Source: Elusimicrobiota bacterium
GTDB lineage: Bacteria; Elusimicrobiota; UBA8919
Direction of reading: 5' to 3'
DNA length: 44,869 nucleotides
NCBI GenBank assembly: GCA_028718185.1
Contig: JAQUMH010000014.1
Span: forward strand, 1 to 44,869
Positions 16,910 to 25,287 of the stretch are shown here, piece by piece; the first letter of the stretch is position 1; each line of letters opens with the position of its first letter. The notes under the pieces are model-generated. The model was not told where the DNA came from. It saw nothing but the letters and a program-made list of their open reading frames with translations, and did not search any database. Both the position numbers and the translations under genes were made by a program.

Positions 16910-18781
16910 ATGAAAAAAGAATATATTATTATTTTATTTTTTGCATTATATCTCGGATTAACAACCGGATATTCAGGGGCTGATTTTAATGTTTATTATT
17001 CTGCTGCCAAAAATTTCATCCAAAATAAAAATATCTCTTATTCTTCATTAAAAGAATTTCAAACAGCAGAATTTAACTACGCGCCTCCTTCGCTTTTACT
17101 ATTTCTTCCATTCTCATATCTTTCTAATGAAATAGCAGGAATTACATGGTATTGGTTAAACATTATTTTTATTTTTACCGGTATCTATATTGTATGGAAA
17201 TCCAACACCGGCAATAAATTATACATGTTGTTGATTTTTCTTTTATTAACAATATTTTTCTATCCGGTAAAATTCGGCCTTTTTCTCGGTCAAGCTTCAA
17301 TTTTAATATTTTTTATTTATACCTTATCTTTAGTACTTATACAAAAAAATAATGATTATGCAGCAGGATTCCTGCTTTCAATACCTGTACTTATGAAAAT
17401 ATTTCCTATAATATTTATTATTTATGGTTTGGTGACTAAAAGAAAGAAAATATTTTATTCTATGATTATTTCGCTTGTTTTATGGTTCATTATATCCTTT
17501 GTTGTTTTTGGAATACAAACTAATCTCAACTATTTCAAACATATTTGGTATTTGTGGTCTTATACAAAATGGGATACATATCCAAACTGGATTTCAATAA
17601 CTGCTTTTTTTAATAAAATATTTACCAACAACCTGTTGTCACATACTTTAAATTATCTAACAATGATATTACTGGTCTTTATAAGCATATTGTATACTTG
17701 GAAAGAAAACCAATTTCAAAAAGTATTTTATATATTTATACTATTATCAATTTTATTAAGTAAATTTTCTCAGATTCATTGGTTTATATGGACGCTTGCT
17801 CCGATGTTTTTTTTAATTAATACATTTATTAATGAAAAGAAGTGGGGCAAACTTTTATTTATTTTTCTTATTTATTCTATTATAAACACTTCAAATACTT
17901 CTTTTACAATATGCTTGCTCAGAAATTACTTTCCTGATATGACCATAGTTTTCTATTATTTACCTATATTTGGAATCGTTATTCTTTGGTTAACCCTAAT
18001 TCAGCCAAAAGTCTTTAGGCGAATATTATTCTTGGTTTGTTTTTGCAGTATCCTGATTCTGTCGCCGCAAATTTTATTTGCCCGAAAAGGAACCATGCTA
18101 TTACTTAACGGAAATGTTGTTACAGGAGATATTGTTTATACTGAAGACGGTGATTGTGTAGTTGAAACAAATAAATGTTCTATTGTATTTTCAGAAGATG
18201 AAATACAATCAGTAAAATTTGCAGCAAAATCCATTAAAAGCAAAGTAGGTAATAGTTTTATTCAAAAAATGAGAAACACAAAAAAAATAAAAGAAGAAAA
18301 AGAAAAGAATTATGAATATGATACTCTTATTTATATTTATGCTGATAAATACAACCTTGACCCTGCATTTGTAAAAGCAGTGCTTGAGACTGAATCTAAT
18401 TTTAATCCAAACGACACTTCATACAAAGGTGCTGTTGGATTAATGCAAATTATGCCGGAGACGGCAAAAGGCTTAAGAATCGACCCTAATGATGTTGAAG
18501 AAAATATCGCCGGTGGAACAAGATATCTTAGATATTTGTTTAAAACATTTGGTGACTCTAAACTTGCACTTGCCGGATATAATGCAGGACCTAATGCAGT
18601 AGAAAAATATGGGAGAAAAATTCCACCCTATAAAGAAACAGAAAATTATGTTCGTACAGTTCTGCAAAACTACCAAAAGCATAAGTCAGACAAACAAATG
18701 TGGTATTTTGTTGATGAAAATGAGGAAATTAATATATCTAACTACCCCAAAGATAAAAGATATCAAAGAATTGAGAAATAA
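16910..18781 (+). CDS. Fusion of GT87-type membrane glycosyltransferase and lytic transglycosylase (SLT)
   Basis: The start is set at ATG 16910 (623 residues); in-frame GTG and ATG codons at 16871 and 16874 lie in repeat DNA and encode a Cys-rich non-membrane stretch. Residues 1-370 form about ten membrane helices with GT87/DUF2029 marks: ADFNVYYSAAKNF, FNYAPPSLLLFLPF, GQASILIFFIYTLSL, and LSIPVLMKIFPIIFIIY. This family uses polyprenyl-phosphate-linked sugars to mannosylate lipids or glycans. At about 370-393 a signal-peptide-like segment (RRILFLVCFCSILIL) leads into a small beta domain, then a soluble lytic transglycosylase domain (about 465-595; catalytic Glu495 in ESNFNP, GLMQIMPETA, LALAGYNAGPNAVEKYG), which cleaves peptidoglycan in the periplasm. 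The two halves are normally separate genes; no stop separates them. Confidence 0.85.
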   Translation: MKKEYIIILFFALYLGLTTGYSGADFNVYYSAAKNFIQNKNISYSSLKEFQTAEFNYAPPSLLLFLPFSYLSNEIAGITWYWLNIIFIFTGIYIVWKSNTGNKLYMLLIFLLLTIFFYPVKFGLFLGQASILIFFIYTLSLVLIQKNNDYAAGFLLSIPVLMKIFPIIFIIYGLVTKRKKIFYSMIISLVLWFIISFVVFGIQTNLNYFKHIWYLWSYTKWDTYPNWISITAFFNKIFTNNLLSHTLNYLTMILLVFISILYTWKENQFQKVFYIFILLSILLSKFSQIHWFIWTLAPMFFLINTFINEKKWGKLLFIFLIYSIINTSNTSFTICLLRNYFPDMTIVFYYLPIFGIVILWLTLIQPKVFRRILFLVCFCSILILSPQILFARKGTMLLLNGNVVTGDIVYTEDGDCVVETNKCSIVFSEDEIQSVKFAAKSIKSKVGNSFIQKMRNTKKIKEEKEKNYEYDTLIYIYADKYNLDPAFVKAVLETESNFNPNDTSYKGAVGLMQIMPETAKGLRIDPNDVEENIAGGTRYLRYLFKTFGDSKLALAGYNAGPNAVEKYGRKIPPYKETENYVRTVLQNYQKHKSDKQMWYFVDENEEINISNYPKDKRYQRIEK

Positions 18782-18792
18782 TCCAAAATCCA

Positions 18793-19110
18793 ATGCCTAA
18801 AATTCAATGTAACCGCAAAGCAAAGCTTTGCCGAAGTATCGAAGAATCTGATTACCCTGAATTTCATAAAAAGGTTTGGTTGGAATGCCTCAAAATCCCC
18901 AAAGGTCAGACTATTTCATATTCTGAACTCGCAAGAAGAATTGGCAGTCCTGATTCAGCCCGTGCAGTTGGAAATGCACTTTCTAAAAACCCTTTTGCCC
19001 CAATAGTTCCATGTCATAGAGTAATCTGCAAAGATGGTAAGATTGGCGGATATTCTGGAAATATTAAAAAAAAATATAATTTATTGATAAAGGAAAGATA
19101 TTTGAAATAA
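18793..19110 (+). CDS. ogt: Short methylated-DNA-protein cysteine methyltransferase
   Basis: The 105-residue protein contains only the DNA-binding, alkyl-accepting C-terminal domain of the MGMT/Ogt family: FHKKVWLECLKIPKGQTISY, SELARRIGSPDSARAVGNAL, and the active-site PCHRVICKDGKIGGYSG. The acceptor Cys of PCHR is present, so direct reversal of O6-alkylguanine is possible; related ATL proteins have Trp instead. Full Ogt is about 165 residues. Residues 1-18 are encoded by repeat DNA containing the hairpin GCAAAGC-AAA-GCTTTGC (18815-18831), so the true start or a recent N-terminal rearrangement is uncertain. No ribosome site precedes the ATG, which lies 11 bases after the previous stop. Confidence 0.85.
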   Translation: MPKIQCNRKAKLCRSIEESDYPEFHKKVWLECLKIPKGQTISYSELARRIGSPDSARAVGNALSKNPFAPIVPCHRVICKDGKIGGYSGNIKKKYNLLIKERYLK

Positions 19111-19131
19111 AAATAAATATTAGAAACATCC

Positions 19132-19159
19132 TTGACAAAAAGATAACATGTTGTATAAT
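19132..19159 (+). promoter_or_regulatory. Strong predicted promoter for the kelch/PorV-CsgG operon
   Basis: A perfect TTGACA (19132-19137), 16-nt spacer, and perfect TATAAT (19154-19159). The leader of about 30 nt contains GGAGG seven bases before the ATG at 19197. Confidence 0.8.
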
Positions 19160-19196
19160 ATTAAATTGTTATTTTTAAATATAAATTGGAGGTTTT

Positions 19197-20726
19197 ATGA
19201 TAAGAAGTAAATTGATAGATAAATTGTTATTTTCTTTATTTTCTTTAATTGTTGCTCTTTCTATTTTTTCTAATAATGCAGATGCTATAACCGGAACGAT
19301 TTCAGGAACAATTCTCAGGCATGATAACAATGCAGGTATACCGGGGAATGACATAATCGTTGTATATAATGGAACAGCTGAAATAACCCGCGGGGGTAGT
19401 GATGGTTCCGGAGTTTATTCAATAATGGTGAATGAAGGGGTTTATGACTTGCACATTGGTCATGCAAATTACCTTTCTCAAACCGCAATTGGCGTAACGG
19501 TTACCGCAAATCAAGCTACACCATTAAATATTTCACTTTACAATGACAATTCTTTATTAGATTTTTCCTGGGAACAAAGAGTAACAACTATTTCTCCGGC
19601 AAGAGTTGGATTAGTTGCTGCAACAGTAAATAATAAAATCTATATTATCGGCGGTAACAATAACAGCGGTACCTTTCAAAGTGTAGAGGAATATGATCCT
19701 TCATCCGGCAATATAGTCACAAGACCAAGTCTTCCTCAGCCAAGAGATTGGGCAGCGGTCGCAGTAGTAAACAATAAAATATATGTAATCGGCGGTGGTG
19801 GCGGTGGTTATTACAATACTGTGTATGAATATAATATTGCTGGAAATACATGGACAGTAAGAGCACCTATGCCTACTTCAAGGAATAGATGCTCAGCAGC
19901 AGTTGTGGATAATAAAATATACGTAATCGGAGGTACAAACGCTAGTAATTTTATTCCTCTGAATAGTGTAGAAGAATATGATCCTCAAACAAATGCATGG
20001 ATAACAAAATCTTCAATGGGTGTAGCAAGGTATGGTGCTGCACTCGCTGTTTTAAACAATGAAATATATGCAATTGGTGGTGGTGGTATTAATGGTAATG
20101 CTGAACAGGTTAGTACCACTATGGTTGAAAGATATAACCCGTCAACTAATGTATGGGCAAGAGCTGAGGCTGTATTTACTGCAAGACGTGAACATTCTGC
20201 CTTTGTGCTAAATAACAAGATATATGTAGTAGGTGAATCCGCTTCTGTAGAGGAATTCGATTCTTCAACAGGACACTGGACAACAAAAACAAATGTAAAT
20301 CCTGCATTTCAAAAAAGCGGTTTTGGTGTAGGAGTAGTAAAAAATGAAGTATATTTAATCGGAGGATTTGGAACAAACAGTTATCAGTCAGGTATTGTAA
20401 AAGGTTCTCTTCAGGAAAGAGGTTTAATAGGTCCGAGTGGCAATACCAATTTGATAAATAGTGCATATTGCTATCCGGTTCCGGCAAATCTGACAAGAGG
20501 TGATACTATAAAATTTGTTAATTTAACAGGAAGTGCTAAGGTAAAGATATTGACAACTTCCGGAGTTACAGTAAAAGATCTTTTAGCCGATAGCAACGGT
20601 TCCCTTGCTCCCTGGGATGGAAAGGATAATAACGGTAACAAAATTGCAACCGGAACATACATCGTTCATGCTTCAGATGATTCCAATAGTAAACCAAAAA
20701 TATTCAAAATAATAATTATTAAGTAA
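19197..20726 (+). CDS. Secreted kelch-repeat propeller with FlgD-like tail
   Basis: The 509-residue protein has a signal peptide (about 1-30, ending near NADA), a carboxypeptidase-regulatory-like domain (about 32-118; GTISGTILRHDNNAGIPG), and six kelch blades (about 140-405). Each blade contains N[NK][KE][IV]Y.[IV]G followed by VEEYDP or similar and a Trp about ten residues on. An FlgD-like tail follows (about 420-509; CYPVPANLTRGDTIKF, VKILTTSGVTVKDL, PWDGKDNNGNKIATGTYI). Kelch propellers bind proteins or glycans. The tail is of the class used for sorting or anchoring, and a PorV-like barrel gene starts 14 bases downstream. That pairing suggests the propeller is cargo or partner of the barrel (inferred). 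It has its own strong promoter. Confidence 0.9.
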   Translation: MIRSKLIDKLLFSLFSLIVALSIFSNNADAITGTISGTILRHDNNAGIPGNDIIVVYNGTAEITRGGSDGSGVYSIMVNEGVYDLHIGHANYLSQTAIGVTVTANQATPLNISLYNDNSLLDFSWEQRVTTISPARVGLVAATVNNKIYIIGGNNNSGTFQSVEEYDPSSGNIVTRPSLPQPRDWAAVAVVNNKIYVIGGGGGGYYNTVYEYNIAGNTWTVRAPMPTSRNRCSAAVVDNKIYVIGGTNASNFIPLNSVEEYDPQTNAWITKSSMGVARYGAALAVLNNEIYAIGGGGINGNAEQVSTTMVERYNPSTNVWARAEAVFTARREHSAFVLNNKIYVVGESASVEEFDSSTGHWTTKTNVNPAFQKSGFGVGVVKNEVYLIGGFGTNSYQSGIVKGSLQERGLIGPSGNTNLINSAYCYPVPANLTRGDTIKFVNLTGSAKVKILTTSGVTVKDLLADSNGSLAPWDGKDNNGNKIATGTYIVHASDDSNSKPKIFKIIIIK

Positions 20727-20740
20727 TTAAGGGGGAATTA

Positions 20741-22156
20741 ATGAAATTATCAAGACATTGTTTTATTTCCATGGCAGTCTTTTTAATAGTTTTCAATTTG
20801 CTTAACAATTCTAATCTTCTCGCTGCTGCCGGTGATATTCCTACCGCACAGTTTTTAATGGTTGGACAAGGACCGCGGGCTGAATCGCTTGGCGGGGCGG
20901 TAGTCGCTAACTGTTTTGATTATACTTCAGCTTACTGGAATCCTGCTGCATCTGCTTTTTTAAAAAATCCGGAAGTCGGGTTCGTTTTTACCAGACTTCC
21001 TGCTGAAATAACCAATTCATTTATATCCGGTTTTTACCCGCATAAAAAATATAGTTTAGGTTTCAGAGTAATCCAGCAACAAACTAAAGTGGATATTTAT
21101 ACTTCCAGTGGACGAACTGGAGCGACAATATCCGATACAAGTAATAATTTTAATATATTAGCCGGTTACAGGCTTTTTGAAAAATTTGCTTTTGGTATTG
21201 GTACTGGTGCTACTAATTTAAAAATAGATAATCTAGTATGTGGATTCTTCAATGCGAATGTAGGTCTTATGTATAAAGGTGATAGATTAGGTATAGGACT
21301 TTCTGCTTCTAATATTGGAAACAGGAAAGCCTATAAGGGCGGGGTTGTAACTTCTACAGAACTCGAATCACAACCTCAGATAGTCAGGGCAGGCTTGGCA
21401 TATACTCTGCTTGAAGATAAATCTTTAACATTTTTAGCATCAATAGAAAAAGTTACAGAAACTGATTGGGGACAGATATTAGGTTTAGGAACCGAATTTA
21501 ATATCTTTAAAAAAACTCTTGCTTTAAGGACGGGATTCAAGAATAGTTTAGGTGGTACTAAGGACACTGCATTCCCGGTTTGGACCGGTGGTATCGGAAT
21601 AAAATATAAAGCACTCGGAATAGATACCAGTTATTCAGTGCCGATTCAAAATGTAAAAGGTATAGAAGTTCTGCGGTTAGCTTTATCGTGTAAATTTGGA
21701 AAAATTGAAGGTGAAACTTCTACGACAAAAGTAAGGTTAGCAAAACCCGAAAGAAAACCTGGTGAGATTATCAACATTGCTGTAGCAGATTTTGGGGGAA
21801 AGAATGTCTCCCAAGCGGACGGCTCAATCGTTGCGGATTTCTTAAGAACCGAACTGGTTAATACCGGTGTATATAATGTTGTAGAAAAAGCTAACATGGA
21901 TAAGATATTAGCCGAAGCGGCATTTCAACAGTCGGGTTGTACTACTTCAGAGTGTGCGGTTCAAATCGGAAAAATGTTAAATGTAAAACAGATGATAGTC
22001 GGCAGCTTGTCAAAACTCATGGATACTTATTACATAACAGTAAATTTAGTTGAAGTTGAAACAGGGAAAATTGTTGCATCGTACGACCAGGAAGCCATGT
22101 CCGCAAAAGAACTGAAAACTGCATGCAACACATTAGCGCAAAAACTTGCAGAATAA
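20741..22156 (+). CDS. PorV/PorQ-type outer-membrane barrel fused to a CsgG-like domain
   Basis: The product is 471 residues with GGGGG before the ATG and a signal peptide at about 1-30. Residues about 31-325 match the PorV/PorQ family: QFLMVGQGPRAESLGGA, SAYWNPAA, then repeated alternating beta-strands (FRVIQQQTKVDIY, GLMYKGDRLGIGLSA, GGIGIKYKALGIDTSYSVP). PorV shuttles tail-bearing cargo in type IX secretion. After a short linker, about 343-471 form a CsgG/LpoB-like alpha/beta domain (INIAVADFGGKNVS, VVEKANMDKILAEAAFQQSG, IGKMLNVKQMIVGSLSKL), as in curli secretion and surface-organelle assembly proteins. CsgG itself forms a pore through a barrel of its own; here the domain is attached to a different barrel. 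Probably co-transcribed with the kelch gene upstream. Confidence 0.85.
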   Translation: MKLSRHCFISMAVFLIVFNLLNNSNLLAAAGDIPTAQFLMVGQGPRAESLGGAVVANCFDYTSAYWNPAASAFLKNPEVGFVFTRLPAEITNSFISGFYPHKKYSLGFRVIQQQTKVDIYTSSGRTGATISDTSNNFNILAGYRLFEKFAFGIGTGATNLKIDNLVCGFFNANVGLMYKGDRLGIGLSASNIGNRKAYKGGVVTSTELESQPQIVRAGLAYTLLEDKSLTFLASIEKVTETDWGQILGLGTEFNIFKKTLALRTGFKNSLGGTKDTAFPVWTGGIGIKYKALGIDTSYSVPIQNVKGIEVLRLALSCKFGKIEGETSTTKVRLAKPERKPGEIINIAVADFGGKNVSQADGSIVADFLRTELVNTGVYNVVEKANMDKILAEAAFQQSGCTTSECAVQIGKMLNVKQMIVGSLSKLMDTYYITVNLVEVETGKIVASYDQEAMSAKELKTACNTLAQKLAE

Positions 22157-22183
22157 AAACAATGTTGGATAGGGGGTATTATC

Positions 22184-23587
22184 ATGAAAAAATATATTTG
22201 CCTTTTTGTTTTGTGTTTTTTATTTACTAGTATTACATCAGCAAGACCTGTTATTGGAGACAAGGCATCGGGATTTATTTTATCAGATTTAAATGACAGT
22301 AAAAATTCACTCAATACCATTCTTTTAAGCGATAAACCTGTGATTATTTCTTTTTTTGCTACCTGGTGTCAGCCTTGCTTGAAAGAAATACCGCACCTGC
22401 AAAATCTTCAAAAAAAAACCGATGCTACAATATATCTTATAAACATTGACAACTTAAGTAAAGAAAAGATAGCAGAATTTGTAAAAAACAATAATATAAC
22501 GCTTCCTATTATGTTGGACCCTGATGCAAAAATTACAGGAGAAAATTACGGTGTCCTAAAAGCAGGGAAAGCAAGCATTCCGAAACTTATTATGCTTTCT
22601 TCCAGTGGCATTGTAAAATACATTAAAGACGGTTATGATGAAAATATTGAAACAATATTGGAAGAAAAAATACTTGCTGTTGAAAAAGAAAGTCTCAATA
22701 GACCGAAAGAACTTGCAATATTCTTTACTAACTCACTTAACGGTCAGGTTGAATCTTGTGACTGTCCGCGTAATCCATTTGGCGGACTTTCAAGAAGGGC
22801 AACTTTACTTAAACAACAACGGGCGAAATATCCCAACAATTTGCTTTTAGATTCAGGTGATTTGTTTTCCTATTATCCTTCTTCTAATTCTGTTGCCGGT
22901 ATTTTAAAGATTTATGAGATATTAAATTATGACGCTGTTGGCATTGGAGACATAGAATTCTCGTATGCCGATTTTATAAAAACCATCGACAAGTATAAAG
23001 TCCCGTTTCTTGCTTCAAATATAAATTATTGTGAAGGAGATATTTGCAGGTTTATTACACCTCACGATAAGATAATTGAAAAACAAAACTTAAAAATTAA
23101 AATAATATCAATTATTTATCCGGATATATTTGGTCTCTACCCGGAAACTATTCTTAAAAATCTAAAGATTTTAACAGTAGATGATGTTCTAACTCAGGAT
23201 AAAAAGGACTGTGACCTTTTAATTTTAATTTCTCACGCAGGATATGACGTTGACAGAACGCTTGCGGAAAAGTTCAGAAATATTGATGTAATTATTGGCG
23301 GGCATTCACAGACTCTTTTAGGAAACCCTACTAAAATCGGCAACACGTTGATTGTTCAAGCTGGAGATAATGGTAAATATGTGGGGAAACTTTTATTAAA
23401 ATTTGATGAATCAAAAAAAATCATATCCTTTGAAAATGAACTCACACCACTTACTAAAGAAATTCCTGATGATAGTGAAGTGAAAAATTTAATTGCTGAA
23501 TATCATTTATCGCATAAAAATACCGCAGCCGGTGCAGTCGGTGCAATTGACACACCCACTGGCGGTCCTCATAGAATAGGACGCTAA
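22184..23587 (+). CDS. Exported thioredoxin (TlpA-like) fused to a UshA-like metallophosphatase
   Basis: The 467-residue protein has GGGGG before the ATG and a signal peptide (1-20). Residues about 22-165 are a TlpA/AhpC-type thioredoxin with active site W-C-Q-P-C at 61-65 and the cis-Pro loop near KASIPKL. Residues about 174-440 resemble the UshA/5'-nucleotidase metallophosphatase fold (FGGLSRRATLLKQQR, LLLDSGDLF, ISHAGYDVD, VIIGGHSQTLL, QAGDNGKYVGKL). Several metal ligands differ from the nucleotidases: the first D-x-H reads S-L-N and is followed by a C-D-C motif, and GNHE reads GDIE. It may therefore not be an ordinary nucleotidase. The stop codon is directly followed by the ATG of the next gene, also a thiol-redox protein, so they form an operon. 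Confidence 0.82.
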   Translation: MKKYICLFVLCFLFTSITSARPVIGDKASGFILSDLNDSKNSLNTILLSDKPVIISFFATWCQPCLKEIPHLQNLQKKTDATIYLINIDNLSKEKIAEFVKNNNITLPIMLDPDAKITGENYGVLKAGKASIPKLIMLSSSGIVKYIKDGYDENIETILEEKILAVEKESLNRPKELAIFFTNSLNGQVESCDCPRNPFGGLSRRATLLKQQRAKYPNNLLLDSGDLFSYYPSSNSVAGILKIYEILNYDAVGIGDIEFSYADFIKTIDKYKVPFLASNINYCEGDICRFITPHDKIIEKQNLKIKIISIIYPDIFGLYPETILKNLKILTVDDVLTQDKKDCDLLILISHAGYDVDRTLAEKFRNIDVIIGGHSQTLLGNPTKIGNTLIVQAGDNGKYVGKLLLKFDESKKIISFENELTPLTKEIPDDSEVKNLIAEYHLSHKNTAAGAVGAIDTPTGGPHRIGR

Positions 23588-25177
23588 ATGATAAAAAAAG
23601 TCTTTTATTTATTCTCCTTCACCAAATACCCCGTCAAGTTTCACTTGACGGGAATAAAGAAAAGGAGAACCCCCACGTCTAGTTTTGTCTACGACAAAAC
23701 TGTGCGAGGTGGCAATTTGATACCCCGCAGCTTGCTGTGGGGAGCTTTATTCTTTCCTTTTTTCTTTCTAACCTTTTCATATTGTCAAGCCATTGAAATT
23801 GATAAAAATATTATTGATTTAGGTTCTTTCAAAGAAGGGATTATAATAGAACAAACGCTTAACATAAAAAATACATCAAAAAATATTTTAAACATTGGTG
23901 TTCGCCCTTCTTGTAATTGTATAACTGTTACTCCTGAAAAATACAACCTTAAACAAAATCAAAATATTAATATTAAAGTTAAAGTTAATACTGCAGGATA
24001 TACAAGTAACATAAATGAAAAAATATTTATTCAGTCAAATGATTCTAAAAATCCATACATCTCAATTGATGTTAAGGGTAAATTAGTATCCAACAAAAAC
24101 CTGACAATTCCAATTACAATATTTGACTCCGTTGGTTGTCTTTTTTGCATTGAATTAGAAAAAAATACCATACCTTTATATGAAAAAAAATATAATGTAA
24201 AAATAGAACTTACCAAATATCCTGTTAGCGACCCCAAAAACTATTCTTCACTTGTTCTTCTTGAAAAAAAGATGGGTAAGACATTAAATAAAATTCCTGT
24301 ACTTTTCATCGGCAATGATATAATAGGCGGGAAAGAAGAAATTAAAAAGAATTTATCCTTTTTAATAGAAAAATATATAAAGCTTGGCGGGGCGAAGAAA
24401 ATAGACATTCCTTCAGGTGAAGTTAAAAAAAGTGATGTCACCTCAAAATTAAGTTTACTTCCTATCGTATCTGCAGGTTTAATTGACAGCGTAAATCCCT
24501 GCGCATTTGCTACAATCATATTTCTTATTACATATTTGAACATGGTTTTAAAAAAGCAAAAATACGAAATATTATTAACAGGAATGTCTTTTGTTGTCGG
24601 TGTATTTGTAACCTATTTTTTAATTGGCTTAGGGTTACTAAAATTCCTCCAGCAAATCAATCAAATTTTAATAATCTCAAAAATAATGTATTTATTAATC
24701 GGAGTACTTGTACTCTTCGTTTCTTTTCAGCATTTAAGGGAAGCAATAGCAATAAAGAAAGGTACTAACATATATGATAATACCATAAAACTAAAACTTC
24801 CCAATAAATTACGTTGGATAATTTATACTGTAATTACAAAATTAGCTGCATTGAAATATTTAATACCGATTGCATTTTTAATAGGTGCTGCCATTACTAT
24901 TTTAGAATTGTTTTGCACCGGTCAGATATATTTGCCCACAATAATGTATATTATAAAACTTCCTAATTACCACACACAAGGTATCCTCTATTTATTACTA
25001 TACTGTTTATTGTTCGTATTGCCTCTAATAATCATATTTTTCTTATTCTATTATGGTTTAGATATTGACTTACTTGAAGCAGCTTTTAGAAAGAAGATAT
25101 TTTTAATAAAAATACTTATGTCTGCCTTCTTCCTAACCCTTGGAATAATAATTTTCATAATAACATTTTTTACTTGA
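23588..25177 (+). CDS. DUF1573, thioredoxin-like and CcdA/DsbD-like membrane electron carrier fusion
   Basis: From ATG 23588 the product is 529 residues. After the signal region, about 78-160 form a DUF1573 Ig-like domain (LGSFKEGIIIEQTLNIKNTS, RPSCNCITV). About 172-270 form a thioredoxin/glutaredoxin-like domain with C-L-F-C. About 295-529 form six or so membrane helices of the CcdA/DsbD type, with conserved NPCAF and ELFCTGQIYLPT, whose paired Cys pass electrons across the inner membrane. The likely role is to feed reductant to the exported thioredoxin encoded upstream. The N-terminus is odd: three hairpin repeats encode about residues 12-53, splitting MIKKVFYLFSF from a second hydrophobic run (LFFPFFFLTFSYCQA). 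A TTG at 23717 (residue 44), preceded by AGGTGG, is a plausible alternative start giving 486 residues. Confidence 0.82.
   Translation: MIKKVFYLFSFTKYPVKFHLTGIKKRRTPTSSFVYDKTVRGGNLIPRSLLWGALFFPFFFLTFSYCQAIEIDKNIIDLGSFKEGIIIEQTLNIKNTSKNILNIGVRPSCNCITVTPEKYNLKQNQNINIKVKVNTAGYTSNINEKIFIQSNDSKNPYISIDVKGKLVSNKNLTIPITIFDSVGCLFCIELEKNTIPLYEKKYNVKIELTKYPVSDPKNYSSLVLLEKKMGKTLNKIPVLFIGNDIIGGKEEIKKNLSFLIEKYIKLGGAKKIDIPSGEVKKSDVTSKLSLLPIVSAGLIDSVNPCAFATIIFLITYLNMVLKKQKYEILLTGMSFVVGVFVTYFLIGLGLLKFLQQINQILIISKIMYLLIGVLVLFVSFQHLREAIAIKKGTNIYDNTIKLKLPNKLRWIIYTVITKLAALKYLIPIAFLIGAAITILELFCTGQIYLPTIMYIIKLPNYHTQGILYLLLYCLLFVLPLIIIFFLFYYGLDIDLLEAAFRKKIFLIKILMSAFFLTLGIIIFIITFFT
23612..23742. repeat. Composite of three hairpin repeats inside coding sequence
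   Basis: TTCTCCTT (23612-23619) and AAGGAGAA (23662-23669) enclose CCCGTCAAGT-TTC-ACTTGACGGG (23630-23652). Next come AGTTTTGTC-TAC-GACAAAACT (23681-23701) and CCCCGCAGC-TT-GCTGTGGGG (23723-23742, one mismatch). The last shares the AGC-TT-GCT core of the intergenic repeats at 6.5-10.4 kb. All three lie in the signal-peptide region of the DUF1573-CcdA gene. Confidence 0.8.
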
Positions 25178-25201
25178 CAAATATTATTAAATTTGTATAA
25201 T
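25174..25201 (+). promoter_or_regulatory. Strong predicted promoter for the cold-shock gene
   Basis: TTGACA (25174-25179), 16-nt spacer, TATAAT (25196-25201). The -35 box contains the TGA stop of the preceding gene. The transcript would start near 25208, giving a leader of about 80 nt, in line with the long leaders of cold-shock mRNAs. Confidence 0.75.
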
Positions 25202-25287
25202 TATAATTAAGTGGCAAATGTGTAGTTAATTTGTGGTTGTTCTGTAGTTAAGCTGCACGGATTGTTTAATAAGGAGGGCTAAAGTAG

